Part shown: positions 32,678 through 40,686 of the stretch, one piece after another
Position numbering within the stretch: position 1 is the stretch's first letter
How the letters are laid out: each line of letters starts with the position of its first letter
NCBI GenBank assembly: GCA_900547585.1
Contig: URHD01000003.1
Coordinates: 1 to 52,353 of the forward strand
Length of the DNA: 52,353 bases
Origin: an uncultured bacterium
GTDB lineage: Bacteria > Cyanobacteriota > Vampirovibrionia > Gastranaerophilales > Gastranaerophilaceae
Reading direction: 5' to 3'
Program-made: the position numbers and the translations under genes
The notes under the pieces: model-generated
What the model saw: the letters and a program-made list of their open reading frames with translations, nothing else
The model's database searches: none
Told to the model about the DNA's origin: nothing

Positions 32678-32706
32678 AAAAAGCCTCCTATTTTAGGAGG
32701 CTTTTT
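32678..32706. terminator. Bidirectional terminator after the SPFH gene
   Basis: AAAAAGCCTCCTA (32678-32690) and TAGGAGGCTTTTT (32694-32706) form a perfect 13-bp stem with a TTT loop. It separates the SPFH gene from the convergent membrane-protein gene ending at 32708. Confidence 0.93.
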
Positions 32707-32707
32707 A

Positions 32708-33430
32708 TTATGCTTTTTGGTCGAGTTTTTGAGGATTTTCTGCGGAATTTGCGTCAGGCTTTTTCTCCATCCCCAGCGCTTTCATAATCGGGTGGAGTAT
32801 AAGGTGGCTCAGCTCCGGAGCAAGGATTGTAAGCCCGATAACAGAGCCGATTATTGAGCTGAGTTCAATTGCGCCTTTTGCGAGAATGAATTTTTCAGTT
32901 GTCGGCTTCTTGAACTCTTCCTGCAAGGATTCCGGCAGATTTTCAATTTCTTTTTTGCGTAAATCTTCGCCTGATTTTTTCAGTGTTGCAGCTTTTTCAC
33001 GTAATTTTGCTGCTTTGTCTGCATCTTTGAGTTTTTTTGCCTTGGCAATAAGTTTTTCAGCTTTTTCAATATCTCTGGAGCCTTTGTCGGAAAAATTGGC
33101 CAGTTTGTGATAGTCAAGGTATTGTGAAGCATTTTTGAACTTTTGAAAATCCGGAACATCCTTGAAAATCTTCTTAAAAATGCCAAAAGTCCCTTTTTTG
33201 AAAACAGGAATAATCAATGCAAGATAAATACCAAGGCATAACGACTGATAAAGCAGCTCTTTTGTCGCAGAATATCTTCTTGTTTTTTCATCAACATTCT
33301 TGTCCATCATTGTGAACGCCGGTCTGCCCACTGCTTTTAAGCCTGTTTCAATTGTTACCGCAGCTTTTGTATTTTGCGCTGTTGCAATCATTGCGGGGCT
33401 GTTGAGAAAATTAAAAATTCCGTTTATCAT
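32708..33430 (-). CDS. Lineage-specific membrane protein (RP...Y/PIM family), second member
   Basis: This 240-residue protein contains VGRPAFTMMDKNVDEKTRRY (about 33-52), a membrane segment (about 60-80), and a highly charged helical middle (KAEKLIAKAKKLKDADKAAK). A hydrophobic C-terminal segment ends with LSHLILHPIMKALGM. The first and last motifs are shared with the adjacent gene (33432-34007) and with the protein at 4884-5882. It starts 1 nt after the stop of the upstream paralogue, so the two are one transcript. No known family is recognised; it is probably an inner-membrane protein. Confidence 0.75.
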   Translation of the reverse strand: MINGIFNFLNSPAMIATAQNTKAAVTIETGLKAVGRPAFTMMDKNVDEKTRRYSATKELLYQSLCLGIYLALIIPVFKKGTFGIFKKIFKDVPDFQKFKNASQYLDYHKLANFSDKGSRDIEKAEKLIAKAKKLKDADKAAKLREKAATLKKSGEDLRKKEIENLPESLQEEFKKPTTEKFILAKGAIELSSIIGSVIGLTILAPELSHLILHPIMKALGMEKKPDANSAENPQKLDQKA

Positions 33431-33431
33431 A

Positions 33432-34007
33432 TCAGCCTCCTACTTTCATGCCGCTTGCAGGCGCTACTGTCGGCTTTTGTATGCTTGCTAAAAGATTTTT
33501 TGCGTTATTGCTTAGGGCAGGAGAAATTGCCTGTTTCGGGATTGTTTCATCTACGCTGTTTTCTTTTATATCGAGCTGTTTTGGTGCGTTTTCAGGTGTT
33601 TGCTTGCCTTTTTGGAGCTTTTGGGCTGCTTCCATAATAGGTTTGAGTGTAAGATTGCAAACCGCAGGAATTATTGCCACTGCAGCAAGACAGACAGCCA
33701 GAAAAGACAGCGATTTTTCAGTTTTATGTATTGCTGAGTCAGTTGTGTTTCCCACAGCCTTACATATAGGCATTGCGAGTTTTTGGGCTGCCAGAGAAGT
33801 CCCCAGATAGCTGCAAAACGCGATGGCTTCTGTCAGCCCCTCTCTAAATGCAGCGTATTTCTTTCTTTCGGGTGTTTCTTCTTTGTCCATCATTGTGAAC
33901 AGCGGTCTGAAAACGCCTTTGAACACCGCAATACCAAGAACGGCTATAACCGGGTCATTATTTCTTCCCAGTTTTTCGCATATTGTTTTTAGTCCATTTT
34001 TTAGCAT
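33432..34007 (-). CDS. Lineage-specific membrane protein (RP...Y/PIM family), third member
   Basis: This protein has 191 residues from the ATG at 34007, with AAGGAA 9 nt upstream; a longer frame to 34061 is hydrophobic but lacks an RBS. AVFKGVFRPLFTMMDKEETP followed by ERKKYAAFREG (about residues 22-52) and, later, CNLTLKPIMEAAQKLQ are the family motifs. Hydrophobic segments lie between. The tail is Pro/Lys-rich and probably disordered. It is the promoter-proximal partner of the 32708 gene. Function unknown. Confidence 0.75.
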   Translation of the reverse strand: MLKNGLKTICEKLGRNNDPVIAVLGIAVFKGVFRPLFTMMDKEETPERKKYAAFREGLTEAIAFCSYLGTSLAAQKLAMPICKAVGNTTDSAIHKTEKSLSFLAVCLAAVAIIPAVCNLTLKPIMEAAQKLQKGKQTPENAPKQLDIKENSVDETIPKQAISPALSNNAKNLLASIQKPTVAPASGMKVGG

Positions 34008-34135
34008 GATTATTAATTCCTTACATATTAAGTGTAAACATAAAAAAAATTGCTGGTACAATTTAGTTTCTTAACAATTTTTCACATAAATTCTTTTGCG
34101 TTTTAAAAATTTCGGGAGCGTCATATAATCAGGAT

Positions 34136-35248
34136 ATGAAAATAAAAACTTTCAAAGTCGAAGAGTGGATGAACGCGTATGAAAAAGAGGCAATTTATGA
34201 TATTGCCGGCACCTGCGTTAAAAATTTTTCTCTGGTTGAACTTTTTTCGCTTTGCTGCGTTGATGAGAAGAAATTTTTTGAGGATTTTTCACAAAAAACG
34301 CTCACTTATTTGAATATTCAAGGTTCATATGACTACAGAAATGGCATTTCTTCTTTGTATAAAACAATTGTGCCCGAAAATGTCCTCTCTACTACAGGCG
34401 CTGCGGGAGCGAATTATCTGGTTTTTTATTCTCTAATTGAACCTGGCGATGAAGTTATCAGCGTAATTCCTACCTATCAGCAGCTGTATTCAATACCGGA
34501 ATCACTCGGGGCTGACGTTAAATTGTTGAAATTAACGCCCGAAAATAATTTTCTTCCGGACTTAAACGAACTTGAATCGCTCGTGACCCAAAAAACAAAG
34601 CTAATCTGCCTGAACAACCCGAATAACCCTACAGGTGCGCTTATAAATGACGATTTCCTTGAAAAAATCGCTTCAATAGCCGAAAAAAACGGTGCTTATG
34701 TGCTTTGTGACGAGGTTTATCGCGGTCTGGAGGTGGAAAAAACACCTTCATCAATTGTTGATATTTACGACAAAGGCATAAGCACCGGCAGCATGTCAAA
34801 AACTTTCTCATTAGCCGGAATCCGCATGGGTTGGGTAGCAACACGGGATAAAAGGCTTTTTGATTCACTTATGTCGCACAGAGAGTATAATTTAATTTGC
34901 TGTTCGGTCTTTGATGAAGCGGTTTCTGCGTTAGCATTGAAGAGTTCAGGGAAAATTATCGCCCGTAACCGTAAAATATTGAGCGAAAACCGTGAAGTTT
35001 TGCATAACTGGATTTTGTCACAAAAAAACTATTCCTATGTAAAACCCGTCGCCGGTACAACTGCACTCATATATTATGACGCAAATATGAGTTCAAAAGA
35101 GTTCTGTGACAGGCTTTCAAAACAAAACGGCGTATTCACCACTCCGGGGTTCTGTTTTGAGCTGGAAAATTGTTTCAGAATCGGATATGGCATGGAAAAA
35201 AATGTCCTTTTGGACGGATTAGAGCAATTAAGCCTCTTTTTGTCTTAA
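34136..35248 (+). CDS. PLP-dependent class I/II aminotransferase
   Basis: This 370-residue enzyme of fold type I has glycine-rich cofactor loop STTGAAGANYL, LNNPNNPTGA (substrate/PLP Asn), CDEVYRGL (PLP-binding Asp and Tyr), the Schiff-base motif SMSKTFSLAGIRMGW, and a C-terminal FRIGYG with the carboxylate-binding Arg. It resembles aspartate/aromatic and capreomycidine-synthase-like aminotransferases; the amino acid substrate cannot be fixed from the sequence. The gene is isolated, so no pathway can be read from context. Confidence 0.9.
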   Translation: MKIKTFKVEEWMNAYEKEAIYDIAGTCVKNFSLVELFSLCCVDEKKFFEDFSQKTLTYLNIQGSYDYRNGISSLYKTIVPENVLSTTGAAGANYLVFYSLIEPGDEVISVIPTYQQLYSIPESLGADVKLLKLTPENNFLPDLNELESLVTQKTKLICLNNPNNPTGALINDDFLEKIASIAEKNGAYVLCDEVYRGLEVEKTPSSIVDIYDKGISTGSMSKTFSLAGIRMGWVATRDKRLFDSLMSHREYNLICCSVFDEAVSALALKSSGKIIARNRKILSENREVLHNWILSQKNYSYVKPVAGTTALIYYDANMSSKEFCDRLSKQNGVFTTPGFCFELENCFRIGYGMEKNVLLDGLEQLSLFLS

Positions 35249-35334
35249 TATTTCTTAATATCTTACGTTTTAAGCTAAAGTTTACGGGAAATTGTTCCGA
35301 TAATACATTTATAGTGAAGATAAGGTATTTTTAA

Positions 35335-37503
35335 ATGTACGGAATGAATTTTGAAGCACTCGTTGCGGTCGGGCAAAAAAATAACAAAACACCGGCTGCT
35401 GAAACCGGCTACAAAGTGAAAAAAGGTGACACGCTGTATTCGCTTGCCAAAAAATTCAATATGTCCGTTGAACAATTCAAAAAATATACCGGTTTGACCG
35501 ACGGCCCTAAGGCAGGGGAAGTTTTGAAAGTGCCGCAGTATAAAATCAGCTCCTCTTTTGCTTCTGTTGCAAAAAAATATAATATGACTTCTGCCGAACT
35601 TCTGGAAATTAACCCCCAGCTTAAAAACAATCCGGCAAACGCAAAGAAAAATTCATTTATTAATGTTCCGAAAGCGCCTTTTGAGAAAGCTAAGGCTGAA
35701 AAAACGCCCCAAACTGCTCCTGCACCGATAAACGGGGCAAAAAACGAACCGGTTTCGTCTAATCCTGATGACAGAACAGTTGTTTTGAAAAATGGCAAAA
35801 AAACTACTGTCGGAGCACTTTACAAAGAAATGCTGGCAAAAGCTCCTGACGGTGCTTCGCGTCCAAAACCCGTAATAAATGAAAAGGGTGAGATTACAGC
35901 CGAGGTAAAGGTTATTGAACCCCATTCACAGGGCTATTTGAGTGGCAAAACCATTATCGTTAACGCCGGTCATGGCGGTTATAACCCCAAAAATGGCGCA
36001 TTTGATGTTGGAACGAGTGCTGAAAACCAGACCGGCAATACTGTAGAAGAATGGACGCAAAATCGTGAATTTGCGCTGGAATTGATTCCCAAGCTTACTC
36101 TAAAGGGCGCAAAGGTTATTTTTATTTCCGGAAGTGCCGCAACAGTTGCGGATGCAAAGAAAAAATATAAATCCGCGGACATGTTTATCAGCCTTCACTG
36201 CGATAGCAGCCCGAAAACAGAAATCAGGGGGCAGACTGTGCTATATACCCCCGGTGATGGAAGCAACAAACAACTTGCTGACAGCATGCAGGAGAATATC
36301 GCAAAACATCCCGCAACAGAACCGGATTCTTGCCGTGTTCGTCCTGATAACAGGGGGCTTGCGGTGCTTAAGGCTTCACCTTTGATGCCATCTGTACTGT
36401 TGGAGACCGGTTTCCAGTCAAATCCCGAAGATTTGAAAAATATTGAGTCCCGTGAATACAGGAATAAGTTCGCAGAGCTTGTTTCAAAAAGTGTTGTTGA
36501 TTATTTTGCGCAAAAAGATATTAAAAAGTATAAACTGCTTACGCATGCTGACGTTTTTAAGTTTTCTTCGCAAAAAAGCAAAGCCACATCAACAAGTAAA
36601 GCGGATAAACCCGAAAAAACGCAGAAATCTGCAACTATCAGAGATGAATTAAACAAATTCTATTCAAAATTTAAACCTGCTCCGGGGCCAAAAGCTGAAT
36701 TTGGTGGCAGAACCGTACACGAAGTCGAATCCGGCGAAACTTTATCCCGTATTGAAGAAGATTACGGGCTGCTCCCGGGCGAACTTGCAGATTATAACAA
36801 ACTTTCATCTACAAGCCTTGCAATAGGTCAAAAACTTAAAATTCCCGAGCATGTCAGGGTTGAAAATATAAAAACAATGCAGGATGCCGCACGCGCAACC
36901 GGTTTGAGCGCGGAGTTTTTGTCAGAACTTGAACGTGTTGAGAGCAAAAATTACTCAATGGAAAACGGCAAGCCTACAATTGGCGTGGGGCATTACCCTT
37001 TTACCGATTTTGAAAAAAAATATTACCGGAACAAAAATCTGAGTGAACCGCAGGTCTATATGCTTTTAACAAAGGATATTACAAAGGCTCAGGCTAAAAT
37101 AAAAGCTGAAATAGGCGAAGAAGCCTATGAAAATCTCTCCCAAAAACAAAAAGAAGCACTGGTTGATTTTGTTTTTAATCGGGGCGAAACAGTTTTTCGC
37201 TCAAAGTACTGCGCTCCGCTTCGTGAAGCGCTTGTTAAGGGCGATTATGATACTGCAGCAATAAATTTAAAACATAATCTGGACTATAAAACAAAACAGG
37301 TTAAATGCGGATTGTGCAGACGCCGCCTTCAAGAAATGGCGCGATTCTGCGACGGCGATTTTTCACCGAAAGTCATCAAAGGCGCTCAAAAACTTTATGA
37401 AGAAGGCCTAAAAGCTGCACGTCGGGAGGGGCTTCCCGGGCATGTTATTGATGACTATACGCGTGAGGTGCGTGAGTTGTTTGATAACCGGGTGGGCGGT
37501 TGA
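35335..37503 (+). CDS. Multidomain peptidoglycan hydrolase: LysM2-amidase-LysM-lysozyme
   Basis: This 722-residue protein has two LysM domains at about 26-67 and 69-112. An Amidase_3 N-acetylmuramoyl-L-alanine amidase follows at about 204-392, with NAGHGG (H213), VEEW (E238/E239), SLHCDS (H288) and catalytic LLETGF (E357). A third LysM lies at 461-504. A GH24-type lysozyme follows at about 512-675, with ERVESKN (E536 likely catalytic) and PTIGVGHY, plus KQKEALVDFVFNRG. One chain could thus cut both the glycan and the stem-peptide linkage. No signal peptide is visible. The lysozyme domain recalls phage endolysins, but no phage genes surround it. Confidence 0.92.
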   Translation: MYGMNFEALVAVGQKNNKTPAAETGYKVKKGDTLYSLAKKFNMSVEQFKKYTGLTDGPKAGEVLKVPQYKISSSFASVAKKYNMTSAELLEINPQLKNNPANAKKNSFINVPKAPFEKAKAEKTPQTAPAPINGAKNEPVSSNPDDRTVVLKNGKKTTVGALYKEMLAKAPDGASRPKPVINEKGEITAEVKVIEPHSQGYLSGKTIIVNAGHGGYNPKNGAFDVGTSAENQTGNTVEEWTQNREFALELIPKLTLKGAKVIFISGSAATVADAKKKYKSADMFISLHCDSSPKTEIRGQTVLYTPGDGSNKQLADSMQENIAKHPATEPDSCRVRPDNRGLAVLKASPLMPSVLLETGFQSNPEDLKNIESREYRNKFAELVSKSVVDYFAQKDIKKYKLLTHADVFKFSSQKSKATSTSKADKPEKTQKSATIRDELNKFYSKFKPAPGPKAEFGGRTVHEVESGETLSRIEEDYGLLPGELADYNKLSSTSLAIGQKLKIPEHVRVENIKTMQDAARATGLSAEFLSELERVESKNYSMENGKPTIGVGHYPFTDFEKKYYRNKNLSEPQVYMLLTKDITKAQAKIKAEIGEEAYENLSQKQKEALVDFVFNRGETVFRSKYCAPLREALVKGDYDTAAINLKHNLDYKTKQVKCGLCRRRLQEMARFCDGDFSPKVIKGAQKLYEEGLKAARREGLPGHVIDDYTREVRELFDNRVGG

Positions 37504-37519
37504 TTTCTGGCTGTTGAAA

Positions 37520-37626
37520 GCAGGGAAGTCTCCTTTTTCGTTCCGATTCCCCCTGGCAATTATCGTTGGAAAGTATATTCTTGATTCTTGAGCCCTACTC
37601 CATAGTCAATACAAAGACTCGGCCGC
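37520..37626 (+). repeat. Hairpin element copy C (diverged arms)
   Basis: Block 1 (37539-37558, CGTTCCGATTCCCCCTGGCA) matches copy B at 19 of 20 positions and block 2 (37583-37610) at 25 of 28. The left arm begins GCAG and ends CTTT as in the other copies, and AAAG follows block 2. The outer right arm no longer pairs well, so the stem is decayed or truncated. It starts 17 nt after the stop of the amidase/lysozyme gene, in the same orientation relative to that gene as the other copies are to theirs. The remaining sequence to 37719 shows no gene. Confidence 0.75.
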
Positions 37627-37719
37627 TAAATTAGGCACCCCGACCCGCCCGAATCCAATCACCGGATACAAAAACATCCCCTCATGCCCGCAAATCAAAT
37701 TTTTGGTAAGATATAAAGC

Positions 37720-38529
37720 ATGAGTTCATTTGCAAAATTATTCAAACAAAGCGCAACATACAACCTCGGCCGCCTGCTTGCCAAGCAGCTTGAGGAATTT
37801 TTTGAAACTATGGGCGAGATTGGCATTCGTTTCTGGCATGTTTTGAAACTTATTGCCAGAGGGCGGCTTAACTGGAAACATATCATTGACCAGTGCTCGA
37901 GATTTGCCGTGGATTCTTTGCCAATTACGCTTTCAATTGTTGGAATGACCTGTATTATCATCGCAATGCAGGTAGCACCGGAAATGGTTAAGCAGGGCGG
38001 TGAAAAATATGTCGGCGCGCTCATGGCAATTACAATTACACGTGAACTCGGGGCGATAATGTCGGGGTTTGCAATTATTTCAATGATTGGCTCTGCATAT
38101 GCATCAGAAGTCGCAACAATGCGCGTTACAGAGCAGATTGATGCTTTGAAGGTTCTAAAAGTTGACCCTGTTGAGTATCTTTTTGTTCCCAGAGTGGTTG
38201 CTGGCTTTATCATGATGCCGTTTGTGGTCGTTATTTCTTCTTTTGCGGGGCTTATTTGCGGCGGGGTGGCTGCTTACCTTTCTGCGGGTGTAAGTAAGTT
38301 AAATTACATAAGTTCCGTCTGGCAGGGGCTTTTTGTTAAAGATATAAATGTAACCCTTTTTAAATCCTCGCTTTTCGGTGCAACAATAGCTTTAATAAGC
38401 TGCGTTTGCGGGTATCTTGCTTTTGGCGGGGCAAAAGGAGTCGGATTGGCTACAACGAAAGCGGTTGTATGGTCGTTCGTTGCGATTGCAATTATCGATT
38501 ATATTATCGCAGCGATATTTTTCTTTTAA
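37720..38529 (+). CDS. mlaE: MlaE-type ABC transporter permease
   Basis: This 269-residue inner-membrane permease of the MCE/Mla lipid transporter contains the MlaE family core: PITLSIVGMTCIIIAMQVAP, ITRELGAIMSGFAIISMIGS, ASEVATMRVTEQIDALKVL and the VDPVEYLFVPRVVAGFIM segment. About five membrane helices follow an amphipathic N-terminal helix. With MlaF and MlaD, encoded directly downstream, it moves phospholipids between inner and outer membranes. The upstream RBS is weak. Confidence 0.93.
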   Translation: MSSFAKLFKQSATYNLGRLLAKQLEEFFETMGEIGIRFWHVLKLIARGRLNWKHIIDQCSRFAVDSLPITLSIVGMTCIIIAMQVAPEMVKQGGEKYVGALMAITITRELGAIMSGFAIISMIGSAYASEVATMRVTEQIDALKVLKVDPVEYLFVPRVVAGFIMMPFVVVISSFAGLICGGVAAYLSAGVSKLNYISSVWQGLFVKDINVTLFKSSLFGATIALISCVCGYLAFGGAKGVGLATTKAVVWSFVAIAIIDYIIAAIFFF

Positions 38530-38553
38530 AATAAATATAGAGGCAGATTTTTC

Positions 38554-39279
38554 ATGAGCATAGAAGTTAAAAATTTAACAAAATCTTTTAAGGACAAGAC
38601 CGTTCTTGATGATGTTTCATTTAAGGTCGAAGATGGCGAAATACTTGCTGTTGTGGGGCTTAGCGGCGCAGGGAAAAGTACTGTCTTAAAACTTATCTGC
38701 GGGCTGACAAAACCCGACAGCGGCGAAATCATAGTTTCCGAAGGCGATATAGCAATGGTTTTTCAGTATTCCGCACTTTTTGACTCCCTGAATGTTTATG
38801 AAAATATCGCTTTTGCCCTGAAAGAAAGAAAAGAGTTCAAGAAAAAATATACAGAAGACGAAATAAAGGAAATTGTTGCAAAAAACCTCAAAACGGTCGG
38901 GCTTGAGGGGATTGAAAACAAAATGCCGCATGAACTTTCCGGCGGCATGCAAAAACGTGTGAGCTTTGCGCGCGCAATCGTTACAAACCCGGCAACAATC
39001 CTTTATGACGAACCCACTGCGGGGTTGGATCCTGTTTCCTCAACGATTATTGAGGATTATATCGTGCGGCTCCGCAATGAACTCAACGCAACATCAATAA
39101 TCGTCACGCACCAACTCTCCACCATAAAGAGGTGTGCTGATAAGGTTATTATGCTGTATAATGAAAAAATCGTTTACTGCGGAACTCCGCAGGATATGAT
39201 AGAGGGCGGTAACGAATATACAAAACAGTTCGTTAACGCAAGTATAGACGGGCCGATGAAAGCGGCGTCTTCTGACTAA
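38554..39279 (+). CDS. mlaF: MlaF-type ABC transporter ATP-binding protein
   Basis: This 241-residue ATPase has Walker A GLSGAGKS (35-42), a Q-loop at VFQYSALFDSLNVYEN, signature LSGGMQKRVSFARAI (about 129-143), Walker B ILYDEPTAGLDP, and an H-loop at VTHQLST. QYSALFDSL and SGGMQKR are typical of MlaF and chloroplast TGD3 rather than importer ATPases. It lies 24 nt after mlaE and 32 nt before mlaD. Confidence 0.95.
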   Translation: MSIEVKNLTKSFKDKTVLDDVSFKVEDGEILAVVGLSGAGKSTVLKLICGLTKPDSGEIIVSEGDIAMVFQYSALFDSLNVYENIAFALKERKEFKKKYTEDEIKEIVAKNLKTVGLEGIENKMPHELSGGMQKRVSFARAIVTNPATILYDEPTAGLDPVSSTIIEDYIVRLRNELNATSIIVTHQLSTIKRCADKVIMLYNEKIVYCGTPQDMIEGGNEYTKQFVNASIDGPMKAASSD

Positions 39280-39311
39280 CAGCCACTAAGTAATAAGGAT
39301 AGTTTATTATA

Positions 39312-40673
39312 ATGCGTTTTTCATCTTCATTTAAAGTAGGATTATTAACACTAATTTCATTGCTGATATTGATTTTCGGCATTCTTTGGATTAAAGGCAG
39401 AGCACTTTCTGCCGGAGAAAGACTTTCTATTGATTTTAAAGACGTAAACGGCATGCGCCCCGGGTCAGGTGTTCAGCTGATGGGGTTCAGAGTAGGTCAG
39501 GTTGAGGAAATTACCCCGGTTATCAACGCTGACAACTCCTATGTTAAAGTCAAATTCGTTATAACTGAGCCGGATGTTACTATTCCGCCGGCATCCACAA
39601 TTTCTATCCAACAATCCGGCATTATCGGCGAGCAGTTCCTTGAAATTACTCCTCCGAAAGTGCGTACAATATTTTTACCTATAACAAAAAAATCAAAACT
39701 CCTCCATGCCAACGACAATGTACAAATGAAACTCAGCGACAAAATGTATGACGTTGGTAAGGTCAAAAAGATTGAAATTGTTGAAACAAAAACGCTCCCA
39801 ATACCGGTTCAGGAAGAAATTAAGACAGAATTTGCCTATAAAATCGGTTATGTAATTACACTCCCCGGTTTGATTCCTCCCGACAGGCTGCTCGGTGAGA
39901 TAAAACCCATTGATGGCAAAGAAAAACTCGTAATCCGTCCGGCTAACAATGTCGCTTTAACCTATCCGAAAACAAATTCAAAATATACTGTAATAGAACC
40001 GCTCAGATTGTCTGATTTTATGGAACTTCAGTACCGTGCAGCTGCTTCAATGACAGAAGCAACAGAAAAAATGAGCGCATTTATGTCTGACGATATAATT
40101 GCGGATATGAAAAACATCGTCGGCAACATTGATTTGCTTACTGTAAAGGCAAATCAAACGCTTGACAAAACACAGCTGCTCATAGATTCCTCAAGAGAGG
40201 ATTTGAACTCCTTAATGCTTACAACTAACAATGTTTCGGTTAAAGTTATGGATTTGACTGATAATCTTAACAAAATCGTCGGAGATAAAGACTTTAAAGA
40301 TACTCTCATTGATACAACGAAATCCGTGAACAGGCTTTCTAACAATATAAACAACATCCTTGAAGATAAAAATACAAAACAAACCCTTGAAAATCTTCAG
40401 GTTGCAAGCAAAAACATTTCTGAAATTTCAATCTTCGTTAACCAGATGACACAGGACGAAAATCTGAAAAATCAGGTTAATACTACAGTCACTAAGTTCA
40501 ATGCCGCTCTTGACGACCTGTCCATGACGCTTGAAACCGTAAATTCACTTACGACTGACCAGAAATGCACAATTACGCAGGCAATCAAAGATGCCGGAGA
40601 AACCTCCAAAAACCTGCGCAAATTCTCGGAAAAACTCAACAAGAGATTCCTGTTATTTAGATTATTATTTTAA
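39312..40673 (+). CDS. mlaD: MlaD-type MCE-domain protein with long coiled-coil tail
   Basis: This 453-residue protein has one membrane helix (about 9-27) and one MCE domain (about 36-118: IDFKDVNGMRPGSGVQLMGF, VGQVEEIT, IPPASTISIQQSGIIGEQFL). It continues with a second beta segment (about 120-230) and a long helical tail (240-450). E. coli MlaD has only about 180 residues, so the tail is much longer and could form a periplasmic tunnel or spacer as in YebT/PqiB/Mce proteins. It is the third gene of the mlaEFD set. Confidence 0.92.
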   Translation: MRFSSSFKVGLLTLISLLILIFGILWIKGRALSAGERLSIDFKDVNGMRPGSGVQLMGFRVGQVEEITPVINADNSYVKVKFVITEPDVTIPPASTISIQQSGIIGEQFLEITPPKVRTIFLPITKKSKLLHANDNVQMKLSDKMYDVGKVKKIEIVETKTLPIPVQEEIKTEFAYKIGYVITLPGLIPPDRLLGEIKPIDGKEKLVIRPANNVALTYPKTNSKYTVIEPLRLSDFMELQYRAAASMTEATEKMSAFMSDDIIADMKNIVGNIDLLTVKANQTLDKTQLLIDSSREDLNSLMLTTNNVSVKVMDLTDNLNKIVGDKDFKDTLIDTTKSVNRLSNNINNILEDKNTKQTLENLQVASKNISEISIFVNQMTQDENLKNQVNTTVTKFNAALDDLSMTLETVNSLTTDQKCTITQAIKDAGETSKNLRKFSEKLNKRFLLFRLLF

Positions 40674-40686
40674 AAGGTGAACACAA

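Noticed and set aside
35335..37503. The lysozyme domain as a sign of a prophage.
   Set aside because: No terminase, capsid, tail, holin, integrase or attachment repeats lie within the window, and the flanking genes are chromosomal housekeeping genes.
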